NCBI RefSeq assembly: GCF_000703045.1
Contig: NZ_JNLJ01000001.1
Location: 1,121,509-1,185,508, forward strand
DNA length: 64,000 nt
Origin: Persephonella sp. IF05-L8
Lineage (GTDB): Bacteria; Aquificota; Aquificia; Aquificales; Hydrogenothermaceae
Direction of reading: 5' to 3'
In this document: positions 1 to 8,108 of the stretch, piece by piece
Layout: each line of letters begins with the position of its first letter
How positions within the stretch are numbered: position 1 is the first letter of the stretch
The notes under the pieces: model-generated
Seen by the model: only the letters and a program-made list of their open reading frames with translations
The model's database searches: none
Told to the model about the DNA's origin: nothing
Made by a program: the position numbers and the translations under genes

Positions 1-1711
1 TGGCTATGGTGAATGTATTATGAACAAAAACTCCACCAAATCCGGCAAGAAATGTTTCGTTATCCCTAACAGAAAAATCATAAACATAATCATCAAACTC
101 TATTTCTTCTATATTTTCTATCCTGTTCCATCTCAAGTTGCTGTATTTCTTTAAGTTATAAGCAGATATATCCCTTTCTTCAAAACTTTTGATTATTTCT
201 ACGAACATTTTATAAGAGGGATTTCTTTTCTCTATTTCTACGGCAGAAAGGGTCTGCCTTTTGGCAAGTATATCTTTTTGAAAAAGTCCATTTTCTTCCC
301 TTAGTTCTTTAATTGACTTCCCTGTAAATGGAATTAAATCAACGTTTGTGTTGTATTCCTTATTTGCCAAAATTTTTGCTTTTTTTAATTTTCTTTTAAT
401 ATTAAATCCAATATGTTTAAGATAAAGTTTAATATTCTCTACTCCTGAAATTGTTATCTGATAATAAGAATCTCCTTTGTGGTTGGTATTTGTAGCTTTT
501 TTAAATATCTTTCTTACTCTACCCCATATACCAAGTCTTAAAAGTGCATACAAAATATCGTTTGCTAATTTTTTACTTTTTGTAGTAAGAGTAATAGCAT
601 CTTTTTCAACTGTTCCGTCACCATCAAATACTGCTCTTAACAAATGTCCTAACTGCTTATCAGATAGGTTCAAGAAAAACTGAGGAAGTTTTTTATCCCC
701 TGATTTTTTTCCTGCTAAATTTCCTAAGAACTCTGCCAGAATTACATTGTTTGCTTTTATGTCATACTTATGAAAGTAAGGTTCTAAGCCAAACTCTTCT
801 AAAAAGTTGACCACAAGATTTTTATAATAGTTTTCATCTGTAGAAATTGAGATTGTTTTGCCGTTTGAAAATCCTTCTGCTATATAAATCCCAAGAAACT
901 CTAAGAAGTTTCTATCTAAGACAATTTTATTATGAAGTTGATTTTTAGATGTATTAGTTTTTAAAGCTATTTCTGATTTATCAATCTGGTTTTTAAGTAG
1001 TTTAAGAGGAACTCCAGTTTCTCCCTGATTTTTAGCCCTCGCTTCTTTTTGTGTTAGTCTTTCTCCTGAATATAATTTTTCATAATTTTCCTCTTCACAC
1101 TCAAAATAGATATGGCTTTTATCTCTTTCTATATAGTCTGTTATATAAATCTCTTTAATAGGCTCTTTTGCTTTTATAAAAGGGCTCCTTGGTATCGGGA
1201 CAAAATCTCTTTCTTTTAGCTGTTTTGTTTCATAAAGCCCAAATCCTTCATCTTTTTTAAGTACATAAAAGTTATGGTCTTGCGTTGTGATTATACTTCT
1301 TCCATCAGAAAATTTAATCTTGAGTAACTTTCTGTTTTCTTTATGTTTTGTAATTGCATATAAAGGCTTGATTTCTTCTTTAAATGTCTTTGGGTTAAAG
1401 CTAAGTGTGAAAAATCTATCTTCTGGCAGATATGTTATATATTCATTTTTTACAAGTATCGTTTCAAATCTATTTGAAAGCTCATCAAAGACTTCACTAA
1501 TAGGTTTAACAAACCATTGAATATTTTCTCCGAATTTTTCACCTATTAAGACATATTCTTCAGGATGCAGACTTTTCCCTGTTCCAGTGGCTCCCAGTAG
1601 AACCTGTTCTTTTACTCCGTGTTTCAGGTTATTATAAAGCTGTTTTATTGCTTTGGGCTGGTCTCCAGCAGGTTCAAAGGGCAGTTTTATACTAAAAGGA
1701 CTTTTTGCCAT
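1..1711 (-). CDS. uvrB: UvrB, excinuclease ABC subunit B, 5' part, interrupted by an in-frame intein
   Basis: UvrB is the damage-verifying helicase-like subunit of bacterial nucleotide excision repair. I translated the minus strand from the ATG at 1711 to the window edge and found 570 open codons with no stop. Residues 1-46 are a typical UvrB N-terminus ([12 protein letters not shown], then LLGATGTGK of Walker A). Residues 566-570 (TFTIA) resume the same Walker A helix. The 519 residues between them are an intein, annotated separately. The rest of uvrB lies left of the window. Without splicing the ATP-binding loop would be destroyed, so repair function should depend on protein splicing. The upstream region has AGAGAGGAAG as ribosome site. 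Because the gene is cut by the edge it is easily missed in ORF calling. The identification rests on the N-terminal signature and is firm. Confidence 0.93.
   Translation of the reverse strand, partial: MAKSPFSIKLPFEPAGDQPKAIKQLYNNLKHGVKEQVLLGATGTGKSLHPEEYVLIGEKFGENIQWFVKPISEVFDELSNRFETILVKNEYITYLPEDRFFTLSFNPKTFKEEIKPLYAITKHKENRKLLKIKFSDGRSIITTQDHNFYVLKKDEGFGLYETKQLKERDFVPIPRSPFIKAKEPIKEIYITDYIERDKSHIYFECEEENYEKLYSGERLTQKEARAKNQGETGVPLKLLKNQIDKSEIALKTNTSKNQLHNKIVLDRNFLEFLGIYIAEGFSNGKTISISTDENYYKNLVVNFLEEFGLEPYFHKYDIKANNVILAEFLGNLAGKKSGDKKLPQFFLNLSDKQLGHLLRAVFDGDGTVEKDAITLTTKSKKLANDILYALLRLGIWGRVRKIFKKATNTNHKGDSYYQITISGVENIKLYLKHIGFNIKRKLKKAKILANKEYNTNVDLIPFTGKSIKELREENGLFQKDILAKRQTLSAVEIEKRNPSYKMFVEIIKSFEERDISAYNLKKYSNLRWNRIENIEEIEFDDYVYDFSVRDNETFLAGFGGVFVHNTFTIA
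17..1573 (-). mobile_element. Intein with LAGLIDADG homing endonuclease domain, inserted in the UvrB Walker A motif
   Basis: The insertion lies exactly between Lys46 and the Thr of GATGTGK/TFT, the P-loop Lys-Thr. Its first residue is Ser1 ([13 protein letters not shown], block A). Block B has the Thr-x-x-His motif (TTQDH, intein T97 and H100). The end reads VYDFSV...ETFLAG (block F) and GGVFVHN (block G), with terminal His-Asn and Thr as +1 nucleophile. All residues needed for class 1 splicing are therefore present. Two LAGLIDADG motifs are visible: FLGIYIAEG (acidic E233 of the intein) and LRAVFDGDG (D319), so the endonuclease may be active. A helix-turn-helix-like stretch lies at about intein residues 419-466. 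Conserved ATP-binding loops are favoured intein sites in many proteins. I know of no UvrB intein described, but I cannot search. Confidence 0.93.
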
Positions 1712-1761
1712 CTTCCTCTCTCAGATTTTTTAAGAAAAAGATATTATAAAAATGTGAAAAA

Positions 1762-2022
1762 TCAATAAATTTCTCCTCTTGAAGCAACCCTGATTATGAG
1801 AATTATAAGTTCATCATCTTTCTGGTCAAAAATCACTCTATACTTTCCTACTCTTAGTCTTTTTAAGCCTTTATATTTTCCTTTTAAAACTTTTATGTTG
1901 TTTTTCATTAAGTCTGGATTTTGGGAAAGGATTTCCAGTTTTCTTATAATAAGCTCTTGTATAGGCTTGTTTAAACTATTTAACTCTCTTAATGCGGTTT
2001 TAGTAAATTTGATTTCATACAT
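1762..2022 (-). CDS. RelE/ParE-family toxin
   Basis: The 86-residue basic protein has the RelE/ParE layout: an N-terminal strand (YEIKFTKTALREL), two helices, then the core LKGKYKGLKRLRVGKYRVIF and a C-terminal strand with RVASRGEIY. RelE-type members cleave mRNA on the ribosome, while ParE-type members poison gyrase; sequence alone does not decide which. It starts 3 nt after the antitoxin stop and its Shine-Dalgarno (GGAG) lies in the last antitoxin codons, so translation is coupled. The Arg-rich core and YRV/RVxxR pattern favour the RelE branch. It sits between uvrB and a methyltransferase gene on the other strand and is probably an independently acquired module. Confidence 0.85.
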   Translation of the reverse strand: MYEIKFTKTALRELNSLNKPIQELIIRKLEILSQNPDLMKNNIKVLKGKYKGLKRLRVGKYRVIFDQKDDELIILIIRVASRGEIY

Positions 2023-2025
2023 ATA

Positions 2026-2256
2026 TTACTCCAATCCGAGCCTTCTCTTTACTTCTTCAAATGGTATAAGTTCTTCTTCTCCCCTTTCTACTCGTTTAAG
2101 TCTTTCTTCAGCAATTTTCACATCCAGATAGTCAAAATAATACATAAGGGCATCTCTTATAATATGGCTTTTCTTTTCTCCAAGTTCTTTTGCTATGCTT
2201 TCAAGCTCATCAGCTATTTCTTTGTCAAGGGATATATTCATTCTTACTGCAGGCAT
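2026..2256 (-). CDS. Ribbon-helix-helix antitoxin of the RelBE-type pair
   Basis: A longer frame reaches back to 2337, but I place the start at the ATG at 2256 (MPAVRMNISLDKEI), giving 76 residues. AGGAGG stands just upstream, and the extra 27 codons would cover the promoter and operator. Residues 3-45 form a CopG/RHH DNA-binding fold: a beta strand (VRMNISLD), then helices ADELESIAKELG and KSHIIRDALMYYF. The C-terminal part (about residues 47-76, acidic, EELIPFEEVKRRLGLE) is the usual toxin-binding tail. RHH antitoxins normally repress their own operon by binding palindromes over the promoter, and such a palindrome lies right upstream. Confidence 0.85.
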   Translation of the reverse strand: MPAVRMNISLDKEIADELESIAKELGEKKSHIIRDALMYYFDYLDVKIAEERLKRVERGEEELIPFEEVKRRLGLE

Positions 2257-2270
2257 TGGGTTTTCCTCCT

Positions 2271-2292
2271 TTTGTGTATTTTTATACACAAA
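2271..2292. promoter_or_regulatory. Palindromic operator upstream of the toxin-antitoxin operon
   Basis: TTTGTGTAT and ATACACAAA form a perfect 9-bp inverted repeat with a 4-nt TTTT spacer. It ends 15 bp before the antitoxin ATG, next to the AGGAGG ribosome site. The position fits autoregulation by the RHH antitoxin. There is no T-tract after a GC stem, so it is not a terminator. Binding is inferred from position and symmetry only. Confidence 0.6.
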
Positions 2293-2373
2293 TTTAATAC
2301 TAATTTTATAACTTTGCAACTTTAAAGAAAAGTTCATAAGATATTAATCCTAAAATTTTTTGCAGGAGAATAA

Positions 2374-2994
2374 ATGGAGTTTTTGGTAAATCTGAAGTTT
2401 GAGGAATATCTGGAAAATCTTTCTATAGAAGAAGACCCGATAGTTTTAGAGATGGAAAAATATGCTGAGAAAAAAGATTTTCCTATTATTGGTAGGGAAG
2501 GGGGACGGCTTTTATATTTGCTAACAAAACTCAAAAATCCCCGTCTTGTTGTAGAAATAGGCTCAGGTTTTGGTTATTCTGCTTACTGGTTTGCAAAAGG
2601 ATTAAAAAAGGGGAAAGTTGTTTTAACTGATTATCAGGAAAAGAATATAAATCTTGCCAAGGAATTTTTCACTAAAGCTAAATTATTAGACAAAGCTGAA
2701 TTTAGAATTGGAGATGCCATTGAAATAGGACAGGAATATAAAAATATTGATATACTTTTTCTTGATTTAGAAAAAGCAAAATATATGGAAGCAATAAAAA
2801 CTTTGGAAAAAAATCTTTCTCCAGATGGAATGGTGATAGCTGATAATGTTTTGTTTCAGGGGAAGGTTTTATTTGAACCTGAAAACAAAAAGGCTAAAAT
2901 ATTAAACCAGTTTAATAAATATATGTTTGAGAATTATTTTTCAGTTATCCTTCCAATAAGAGATGGGATATTAGTTGCTGTTAAGAAATCTTAG
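2374..2994 (+). CDS. Class I SAM-dependent O-methyltransferase
   Basis: The 206-residue protein resembles the small cation-dependent O-methyltransferase family (catechol/caffeoyl-CoA type). The SAM-binding motif I is VVEIGSGFGYSAYWFAKGL (about residues 64-82). The acidic loop after strand 2 is VLTDYQEKN. A later IDILFLDLEK and VIADNVLFQGKV match the metal/substrate region, where the family has D...DN. The substrate cannot be told from sequence. GGAG lies 5 nt upstream of the ATG. It stands alone on the plus strand, divergent from the toxin-antitoxin operon and overlapping the convergent glycosyltransferase gene by 24 bp. Confidence 0.82.
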   Translation: MEFLVNLKFEEYLENLSIEEDPIVLEMEKYAEKKDFPIIGREGGRLLYLLTKLKNPRLVVEIGSGFGYSAYWFAKGLKKGKVVLTDYQEKNINLAKEFFTKAKLLDKAEFRIGDAIEIGQEYKNIDILFLDLEKAKYMEAIKTLEKNLSPDGMVIADNVLFQGKVLFEPENKKAKILNQFNKYMFENYFSVILPIRDGILVAVKKS

Positions 2995-3852
2995 TGCTCT
3001 ATCTACTCTAAAACCTCTTTTTAAAAGAGAAATAACCTTCCTTTTGTCCTGTAAGATTTTAGGATTTAATAGTATAGATTTTAGGATTAAATTCCATCCT
3101 TTAGGAATATCTCCATATCTTAGACAAACTTCCCCAACATGAAATAAAAAATCTGCTTTATAGCTATCAGGAACCAAATTTTTATAATCTGAGTAAACTT
3201 TAAGGGTGGCCTTATAAAAACTTATATTGTTTTTGCTGGTTCTGTTCTGATGTTCTCTAATAAAAACAGTATCTTTATCTAATAATTTTATTTTTAGACC
3301 TTTTATAAAACTTCTTACAAATATTTCCCAGTCTTCCCTCATCAAATATTCTTGCTTATAGAAAGGGAATTTGCTTTTTTTAAAAGCAGAAGCAGAAGGA
3401 TATCCGATAAGACCTGAAAATATAATTTTTTCTATAGACTGTATACTTTTTTTTGATTTTCTTATTGTCTCTCCTTTTTCATTTATAAAAGTTCGTGGAA
3501 AAGAATAAACAATATCAAATTCTTTTAAATAAGGTATAACGGTCTCTATATAATTCTCTGCCCATAGGTCATCATAATCAAGGAAGAAAATATATTCTCC
3601 ATCTGATAATTCAACACCTTTATTTCTGCTATAAACCCGCTCCATATTTTTTTCATTTTGATGATAAATAATTTTATTTCCTATTAGTTCTCTGAAATTT
3701 TTAAAAATTACGTCTTGTGTTTTATCTGTAGAACAATCGTCAATGATAACAATTTGAGTATTCGTGTACTTCTGATTTAATACACAATCAACGGCTTGTT
3801 TTATAAACTTCTCTCCGTTGTAAACAGGTATAACAACGCTAACTTTCTCCAT
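2971..3852 (-). CDS. Family 2 glycosyltransferase (GT-A fold)
   Basis: The protein starts with the GT2 signature VSVVIPVYNGEKFIKQAV, followed by IIDDCSTDKT and the metal-binding region FLDYDDLWAENY at about residue 92. These are the donor-nucleotide and DxD-like motifs of inverting GT-A enzymes. The C-terminal third (about residues 200-293) is basic and helical and lacks a membrane segment. The start codon lies inside the end of the upstream glycosyltransferase gene (14-bp overlap), so the two are co-translated. It is last in a moaA-GT-GT-GT run and probably adds a sugar to lipopolysaccharide or another surface glycan. The exact sugar is unknown. Confidence 0.85.
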   Translation of the reverse strand: MEKVSVVIPVYNGEKFIKQAVDCVLNQKYTNTQIVIIDDCSTDKTQDVIFKNFRELIGNKIIYHQNEKNMERVYSRNKGVELSDGEYIFFLDYDDLWAENYIETVIPYLKEFDIVYSFPRTFINEKGETIRKSKKSIQSIEKIIFSGLIGYPSASAFKKSKFPFYKQEYLMREDWEIFVRSFIKGLKIKLLDKDTVFIREHQNRTSKNNISFYKATLKVYSDYKNLVPDSYKADFLFHVGEVCLRYGDIPKGWNLILKSILLNPKILQDKRKVISLLKRGFRVDRALRFLNSN

Positions 3853-4603
3853 CTTTTTTTTGCATCTCCCAAAGGTATATGTACTTTAAAAAGCTATAAA
3901 CTGTAGCACTGATAGCAACAATAAAGCCTCTTATTCCATCAAGGAAGCCTCTTTTTAAGAAATATTCTCTTATAAAAGATGCCATAGGATTTAAAATTAT
4001 TTTGTGGAGTTTAAATTTCTTTCCTTTTTTATGCAATTCAGAAGCAGCTATATATGAATAATTAATAACTTTAGTGAAGTGTTCTTTTATATCTTTATAG
4101 GAGTAATGAAATAAATCCCCTTTAATTTTCTTTACTTTTCCATCAATTACTAAGAATTCATGGATTTCCCCTCCTTCCCATCGGGGATTGGAATTTTTAT
4201 TAACAAGTCTTAGTTTTAAATCAGGTTGCCAGGCGTATTTCAAAGGTTTTCCCAAATAAACTGTTTTTCTGTTTATAAGGTATCCATCTGCAAAAGGGTT
4301 TTTTATAGCATCTATTATGGATTTTTTAAGCTCTTTTGATACTACTTCATCACAATCTAAAAATAAAATCCATTCCTGAGAGCATTTTTCCAATGCTGAG
4401 TTTTTTTGCTCCCTGAACCCTTTCCATTCCTCAATAAAGACTTTTGCACCAAAACTTTTAGCAATTTCAATGGTTTTATCTGTTGAACCTGAATCTACCA
4501 GAATAATTTCAGAAGCTATATCTTGAATTGCTTTGAGTGTTCTACTTATATTATCTTCCTCATTATAAGATATTAAAGCAACAGAGAGAGGTAATTTATC
4601 CAT
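3839..4603 (-). CDS. Family 2 glycosyltransferase of the WaaE/KdtX type
   Basis: I choose the ATG at 4603 (MDKLPLSVALISYNEE), giving 254 residues, because it overlaps the upstream stop by the 8 bp ATGGATAA. The upstream frame extension lacks a ribosome site. Motifs are SYNEEDNISRTLKAI, ILVDSGSTDKTIEIAKSFGA, the WKGFREQKNSALE segment typical of the WaaE-like lipopolysaccharide core glucosyltransferase clade, and LFLDCDEVVS as metal site. WEGGEIHEFL near residue 150 is also characteristic of this clade. The C-terminus ends in amphipathic segments that may contact the inner membrane. Most likely role: adding a sugar to the lipopolysaccharide inner core in the cytoplasm. Confidence 0.85.
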   Translation of the reverse strand: MDKLPLSVALISYNEEDNISRTLKAIQDIASEIILVDSGSTDKTIEIAKSFGAKVFIEEWKGFREQKNSALEKCSQEWILFLDCDEVVSKELKKSIIDAIKNPFADGYLINRKTVYLGKPLKYAWQPDLKLRLVNKNSNPRWEGGEIHEFLVIDGKVKKIKGDLFHYSYKDIKEHFTKVINYSYIAASELHKKGKKFKLHKIILNPMASFIREYFLKRGFLDGIRGFIVAISATVYSFLKYIYLWEMQKKDGES

Positions 4604-5717
4604 ATTTTTCTCGTAGTTTTTTATTAAAATACTCAAAGTATTCTTGAGCCTTCTTTTCAACTGTGTAATTTCTAATATTTTCTAAGGCTAATTTTGAATA
4701 ATGTTTTCTTACATTTTCATCTTTTAAAAGACGAATGATATTTTCTGCTAATTTGTCAATATTTTTTTCAGGTACCAGTATACCTGAGTTTTGTAATACA
4801 TCTACATGACCACCCTGACTGTCAAATGCAACAACCGGTGTTCCTAAAGCCTGAGCTTCTAAAACTACATTTCCTACTCCTTCCCATAAAGAAGGAAATG
4901 CGAACACTTTAGAATGAACTACATATTTAAAAGGATTTTTTTTGTATCCAAAGAAGAAAGTATCTTTTTCTATATTTAGGCTTTTGGCTAATTCTTTAAG
5001 ACTTGGCATAAGGGAACCATCTCCAATGATAACAAGGTAAGCTTCTTTAATTTCCTTTTTAATTTTTGGAAAAGCTTTTATAAGATATTCTTGTCCTTTT
5101 TGGACTTCAACTCTTCCAACATTTATAACGACAGGTTTTTCAAATATCCTTTTCTCTTCAGGAGTTAAATCTTCCTGAGCCATTGCCTTGATTTTTTTTA
5201 TATCTATATAGTTGTATATTACCTTTAATTTTTCTTTTTTTACAAAGAATGCTTTATTGACGTCTTCTTCAACTGCTGCAGAGACAACTATTATTCCGTC
5301 TAAATTTTCATAAATTCTTTTCATCAAATATCTATATGGAAGTTTGTACCATTGTTTGTTCCCCATATAATTATCTGAGTTATGGACTGACCCTAAAAAT
5401 ACTGTTTTGGCTTTATCTTTAAGAAATTTTTTAGCTAAAGAAAGAATAACATTCTGTGTAAGCATATAACTTAAAACAATATCGTATTTTTCTTTTTCTA
5501 TTAGATTTTTTAGGGCAATAGCTTTTCCTATTTCTCCTTTTCTGTTTAAAACGTGTAGTTTAAAGGGAAGAGATTTTATATCATTATCTACTCGTTTATT
5601 TACTGCAAATTCTACATCTATATTGTATTTTTCCTTTAAGATGTTAGCTAAATCTATAGATAACCTTGTGGTGGCAGAAATATCCCATAAGTTATGGAGA
5701 TAGAAGAGAACTTTCAT
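4596..5717 (-). CDS. Family 4 (GT-B) glycosyltransferase
   Basis: This 373-residue protein has the two-domain GT-B layout. The N-terminal acceptor domain includes LYNLHNLWDI-like sequence and SYMLTQNVIL. The C-terminal donor domain starts near residue 195 with VVINVGRVEVQKGQEYLIKA and continues with GDGSLMPSLKELAK. The family 4 E-x7-E region reads FPSLWEGVGNVVLEAQALG, with both glutamates present. Such retaining enzymes build lipopolysaccharide core or O-antigen chains at the cytoplasmic membrane face. It is the first of three linked glycosyltransferase genes. moaA ends 29 nt upstream in the same direction, so they may share a transcript without shared function. Confidence 0.87.
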   Translation of the reverse strand: MKVLFYLHNLWDISATTRLSIDLANILKEKYNIDVEFAVNKRVDNDIKSLPFKLHVLNRKGEIGKAIALKNLIEKEKYDIVLSYMLTQNVILSLAKKFLKDKAKTVFLGSVHNSDNYMGNKQWYKLPYRYLMKRIYENLDGIIVVSAAVEEDVNKAFFVKKEKLKVIYNYIDIKKIKAMAQEDLTPEEKRIFEKPVVINVGRVEVQKGQEYLIKAFPKIKKEIKEAYLVIIGDGSLMPSLKELAKSLNIEKDTFFFGYKKNPFKYVVHSKVFAFPSLWEGVGNVVLEAQALGTPVVAFDSQGGHVDVLQNSGILVPEKNIDKLAENIIRLLKDENVRKHYSKLALENIRNYTVEKKAQEYFEYFNKKLREKYG

Positions 5718-5746
5718 TTATCCTCTTTTTTTAGAAAAATTATATC

Positions 5747-6718
5747 CTATCCTCCTATGCTTGTCATTATTCTTCTGCAGTCTGAGAATGCGTAGCCTGA
5801 TTTTAGGATTTTCTGGTTTGAAAGTTCTTTTTCTACTATAACTTTTTTTATAAATCTATCTAATTCTTCATCTGTTCCATTTCTAATTACAGGTTTTGCA
5901 TCTATCTCCTCATCTGTCCTGAGGCATAGCTTTATATGTCCTTCTGCTGTTAGTCTGAGTTTAGAACAGCCATCACAGAAGGGATTTGATATAGGAGTAA
6001 TAAATCCTACTTTTGTGTTGAGCTTAGGCACTTTGTAAACTCTTGCTGCACCACTTCCTATGGATATAGCTGGAATTAACTTTCCGTATTTTTCTTCTAT
6101 TTTTTGTTTTATCTCATCAAGGGGTTTGACTTTTTCTTCCGACCAGTTTATAAGCTCTCCACCTATTGGCATCATCTCAATAAATCTGACTTCCACCCCG
6201 TATTCTGCTCCAAACTCAACAAAATCCAGAGCCTCATCCTCGTTTAGACCTTTTACAATAACTGCATTTACTTTGATTGGGTTGTATCCCAGTTCTTTTG
6301 ATACTCTAATGCCTTCAAGGACATCCTCAAGTCTACCTTTTGTAATCTGATAAAATAGGTCTGGCTTTAGGCTGTCTATGGAAATATTCAGTCTATCTAA
6401 GCCGGCTTTTCTCAGTTCTTCTGCATGTTTTGCCAGTGTTATTCCATTTGTGGTAAGGGATATATCTTTTATTTCCGGAATTTCTCTTAGCATTCTGACC
6501 AGTTCTTCTAATTGTGGTCTTACAAGGGGTTCTCCACCTGTTATACGAACTTTCTTCAATCCGTATTTTGTCATTGCCTTTACAAGTCTTGCTATTTCCT
6601 CGTATCTCAGGATTTCTTCATGGGGAACAAACTCTGAATTGTCAGGACGGCAGTAGAAACATTTGAGATTGCATTTATCTGTGACGGAAACCCTTAGGTA
6701 TGTTATTTCCTGCATCAT
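5747..6718 (-). CDS. moaA: MoaA, GTP 3',8-cyclase (radical SAM)
   Basis: MoaA turns GTP into 3',8-cyclo-GTP, the first step of molybdenum cofactor synthesis. The N-terminal radical SAM cluster motif is C16-x3-C20-x2-C23 (KCNLKCFYCR). The second, substrate-binding cluster motif CDGC followed by a third Cys (IKLC) lies near residues 250-270. The chain ends in the conserved Gly-Gly (MTSIGG) needed for catalysis. Its 323 residues match the family. GGAG is 7 nt upstream of the first of two adjacent ATGs. Tungsto- or molybdoenzymes are expected in this kind of chemolithotroph. An inverted repeat in the leader may regulate it. Confidence 0.96.
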   Translation of the reverse strand: MMQEITYLRVSVTDKCNLKCFYCRPDNSEFVPHEEILRYEEIARLVKAMTKYGLKKVRITGGEPLVRPQLEELVRMLREIPEIKDISLTTNGITLAKHAEELRKAGLDRLNISIDSLKPDLFYQITKGRLEDVLEGIRVSKELGYNPIKVNAVIVKGLNEDEALDFVEFGAEYGVEVRFIEMMPIGGELINWSEEKVKPLDEIKQKIEEKYGKLIPAISIGSGAARVYKVPKLNTKVGFITPISNPFCDGCSKLRLTAEGHIKLCLRTDEEIDAKPVIRNGTDEELDRFIKKVIVEKELSNQKILKSGYAFSDCRRIMTSIGG

Positions 6719-6731
6719 CTTTAATCTCCTT

Positions 6732-6792
6732 AACCGTTATTACTTTTAAGATATAACAAAAATTTCATTATTACAAGAAAGAAATAACGGTT
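6732..6792. promoter_or_regulatory. Inverted repeat in the moaA leader
   Basis: AACCGTTATT (6732-6741) and AATAACGGTT (6783-6792) are a perfect 10-bp inverted repeat separated by 41 bp of AT-rich DNA, just upstream of moaA. The proximal arm almost touches the ribosome site. This could be two half-sites for a regulator looping the promoter, or a leader hairpin that hides the start. It does not resemble the large Moco riboswitch. Function is inferred from position only. Confidence 0.4.
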
Positions 6793-6837
6793 TTTAATAT
6801 GGAATTATTTCAGGGGAAAAGCATTGATGTAGCTCAA

Positions 6838-7443
6838 TTAGGATTTCTGGATTATTACAAACTTTCTTTCAGGTAATCCTACAAATTTCATGGATAAAGT
6901 ATATGGTTTTAGCTCTTCTTCAACTTTTTTTCCTTTCATGATAATCAGATAGCCACCTTCTTTTAACAGGTCTTTTCCCCATTTTAAAACATCAAAAGTA
7001 TCTCCTGTGGCACGGCTCAGAACAATATCAAATTTTTGGTTTATATTCTCTGCCCTGTCGCACAACACCTTATAATCCAGCTCAAGTTCTCTTCTAAGCA
7101 TTTCCAGAAAGATGCATTTTTTCTGAACAGCTTCAATCAGGTACATATCAATTTTGTTTCCATAGTATATCTTTACTGGAACTCCGGGAAATCCCCCACC
7201 TGAACCAAGGTCAGCTATTTTTTTGCCTTCTACCGATATGTCTGTTCTTTCAAAAACTTTAACAAGGGTGAGACTATCTAAAAAGTGCTTTGTGATTATT
7301 TCCTCTTTTTTACGAATTGAAGTAAGGTTATAAACTCTGTTCCATTTGGATAATAGCTCCAGATATTTCTCAAATTTTTTTAACTGATTTTCATTTAGAT
7401 ATATTCCGTTTTTTTCTGCTAACTCTTTTAATTTTTGTATCAT
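6838..7443 (-). CDS. rsmG: RsmG, 16S rRNA 7-methylguanosine-527 methyltransferase
   Basis: RsmG methylates N7 of G527 in 16S rRNA. The 201-residue protein shows the family signature at about residues 42-60 (LTSIRKKEEIITKHFLDSL) and the SAM-binding ADLGSGGGFPGVPVKI at about residue 78. These are followed by VLCDRAENI and VLSRATGD. The size is normal for the family. Its ATG overlaps the stop of the DNA glycosylase gene by 4 bp (ATGA), so it is the third gene of the rodZ-ogg-rsmG operon. The stop is followed by about 120 bp without genes before moaA. Confidence 0.95.
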   Translation of the reverse strand: MIQKLKELAEKNGIYLNENQLKKFEKYLELLSKWNRVYNLTSIRKKEEIITKHFLDSLTLVKVFERTDISVEGKKIADLGSGGGFPGVPVKIYYGNKIDMYLIEAVQKKCIFLEMLRRELELDYKVLCDRAENINQKFDIVLSRATGDTFDVLKWGKDLLKEGGYLIIMKGKKVEEELKPYTLSMKFVGLPERKFVIIQKS

Positions 7444-8108
7444 TTCAAAACTTTGCCTGTTTTGATGTAAAAAATATACAGGTCAAGTTCTGCCTGGGTT
7501 AAACCTATATCTGCGGCAATTTTTTCAAGGGCTTCTTCACATTCAAGGTAAACTTTTTTGGTTATGGTTTTTCTTGGTTTTACAAGACCTTTTTCAAACA
7601 GAAATCTGGATATGTGCCTGTCAATAATAGCAACATCATCAAAACCTATATTTCTTAAAAAATGACTGGCTTCTTTATATCCATATCCATATATAGCTTT
7701 AACCAGTTTTTCCCTTGCTTCTTTACCATTTTGTTCCTTGGCAATGCTCAGCAGAAAATCTTCTTGTTCCCTTAATCTTATAATCCTTTCTGTCCTCTGG
7801 GCAGCAAATCTATGCCCTTTTTTTCTGATAATCTCAAATAGTTTTTCAAAAGGATATTCTTTAAATCCTTTTATGCCTACTTCTTTCTGGATTTTAATTC
7901 CCATTACTGCGGATGAGTTGGCAGTCAGAATGCAGAAACATGCCTCTGAGAATATATCAGCCTGATAAGGTTCAATATCAACAAATGGTCTAAAATCAAA
8001 TGTGGTTAAATTTTTCTCTTTTAGAGCTTTAAACTCTGATATTCTTTGATTAACGTATTTTTCTACTTCCTGTTTTGCTTTTTCTACTTCTTCCTTAGCA
8101 GGTATCAA
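7440..8108 (-). CDS. Ogg2-type N-glycosylase/DNA lyase (8-oxoguanine repair)
   Basis: This enzyme removes 8-oxoguanine and nicks the strand through a lysine Schiff base. The helix-hairpin-helix-GPD core reads GYGYKEASHFLRNIGFDD at about residues 141-158, containing the catalytic lysine. AIIDRHISRF follows and contains the catalytic aspartate. The length of 222 and the short C-terminus ending in K match Ogg2, the family first seen in Methanocaldococcus and Thermotoga, not bacterial MutM. The start is a TTG at 8108, overlapping the rodZ-like stop (TTGATA) with AGGA 6 nt upstream. Such repair suits a hot, microaerophilic lifestyle. Confidence 0.9.
   Translation of the reverse strand: MIPAKEEVEKAKQEVEKYVNQRISEFKALKEKNLTTFDFRPFVDIEPYQADIFSEACFCILTANSSAVMGIKIQKEVGIKGFKEYPFEKLFEIIRKKGHRFAAQRTERIIRLREQEDFLLSIAKEQNGKEAREKLVKAIYGYGYKEASHFLRNIGFDDVAIIDRHISRFLFEKGLVKPRKTITKKVYLECEEALEKIAADIGLTQAELDLYIFYIKTGKVLK

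Noticed and set aside
1287..2131. Plus-strand ORFs of 77 and 111 residues over uvrB and the toxin-antitoxin genes
   Set aside because: They are antisense shadows of genes with clear motifs and have no ribosome sites.
2257..2337. N-terminal extension of the antitoxin
   Set aside because: It would cover the ribosome site and palindrome and does not belong to the RHH fold.
6719..6800. Moco riboswitch before moaA
   Set aside because: The leader is only about 120 bp, AT-rich, and has only one inverted repeat and not the multi-stem Moco structure.
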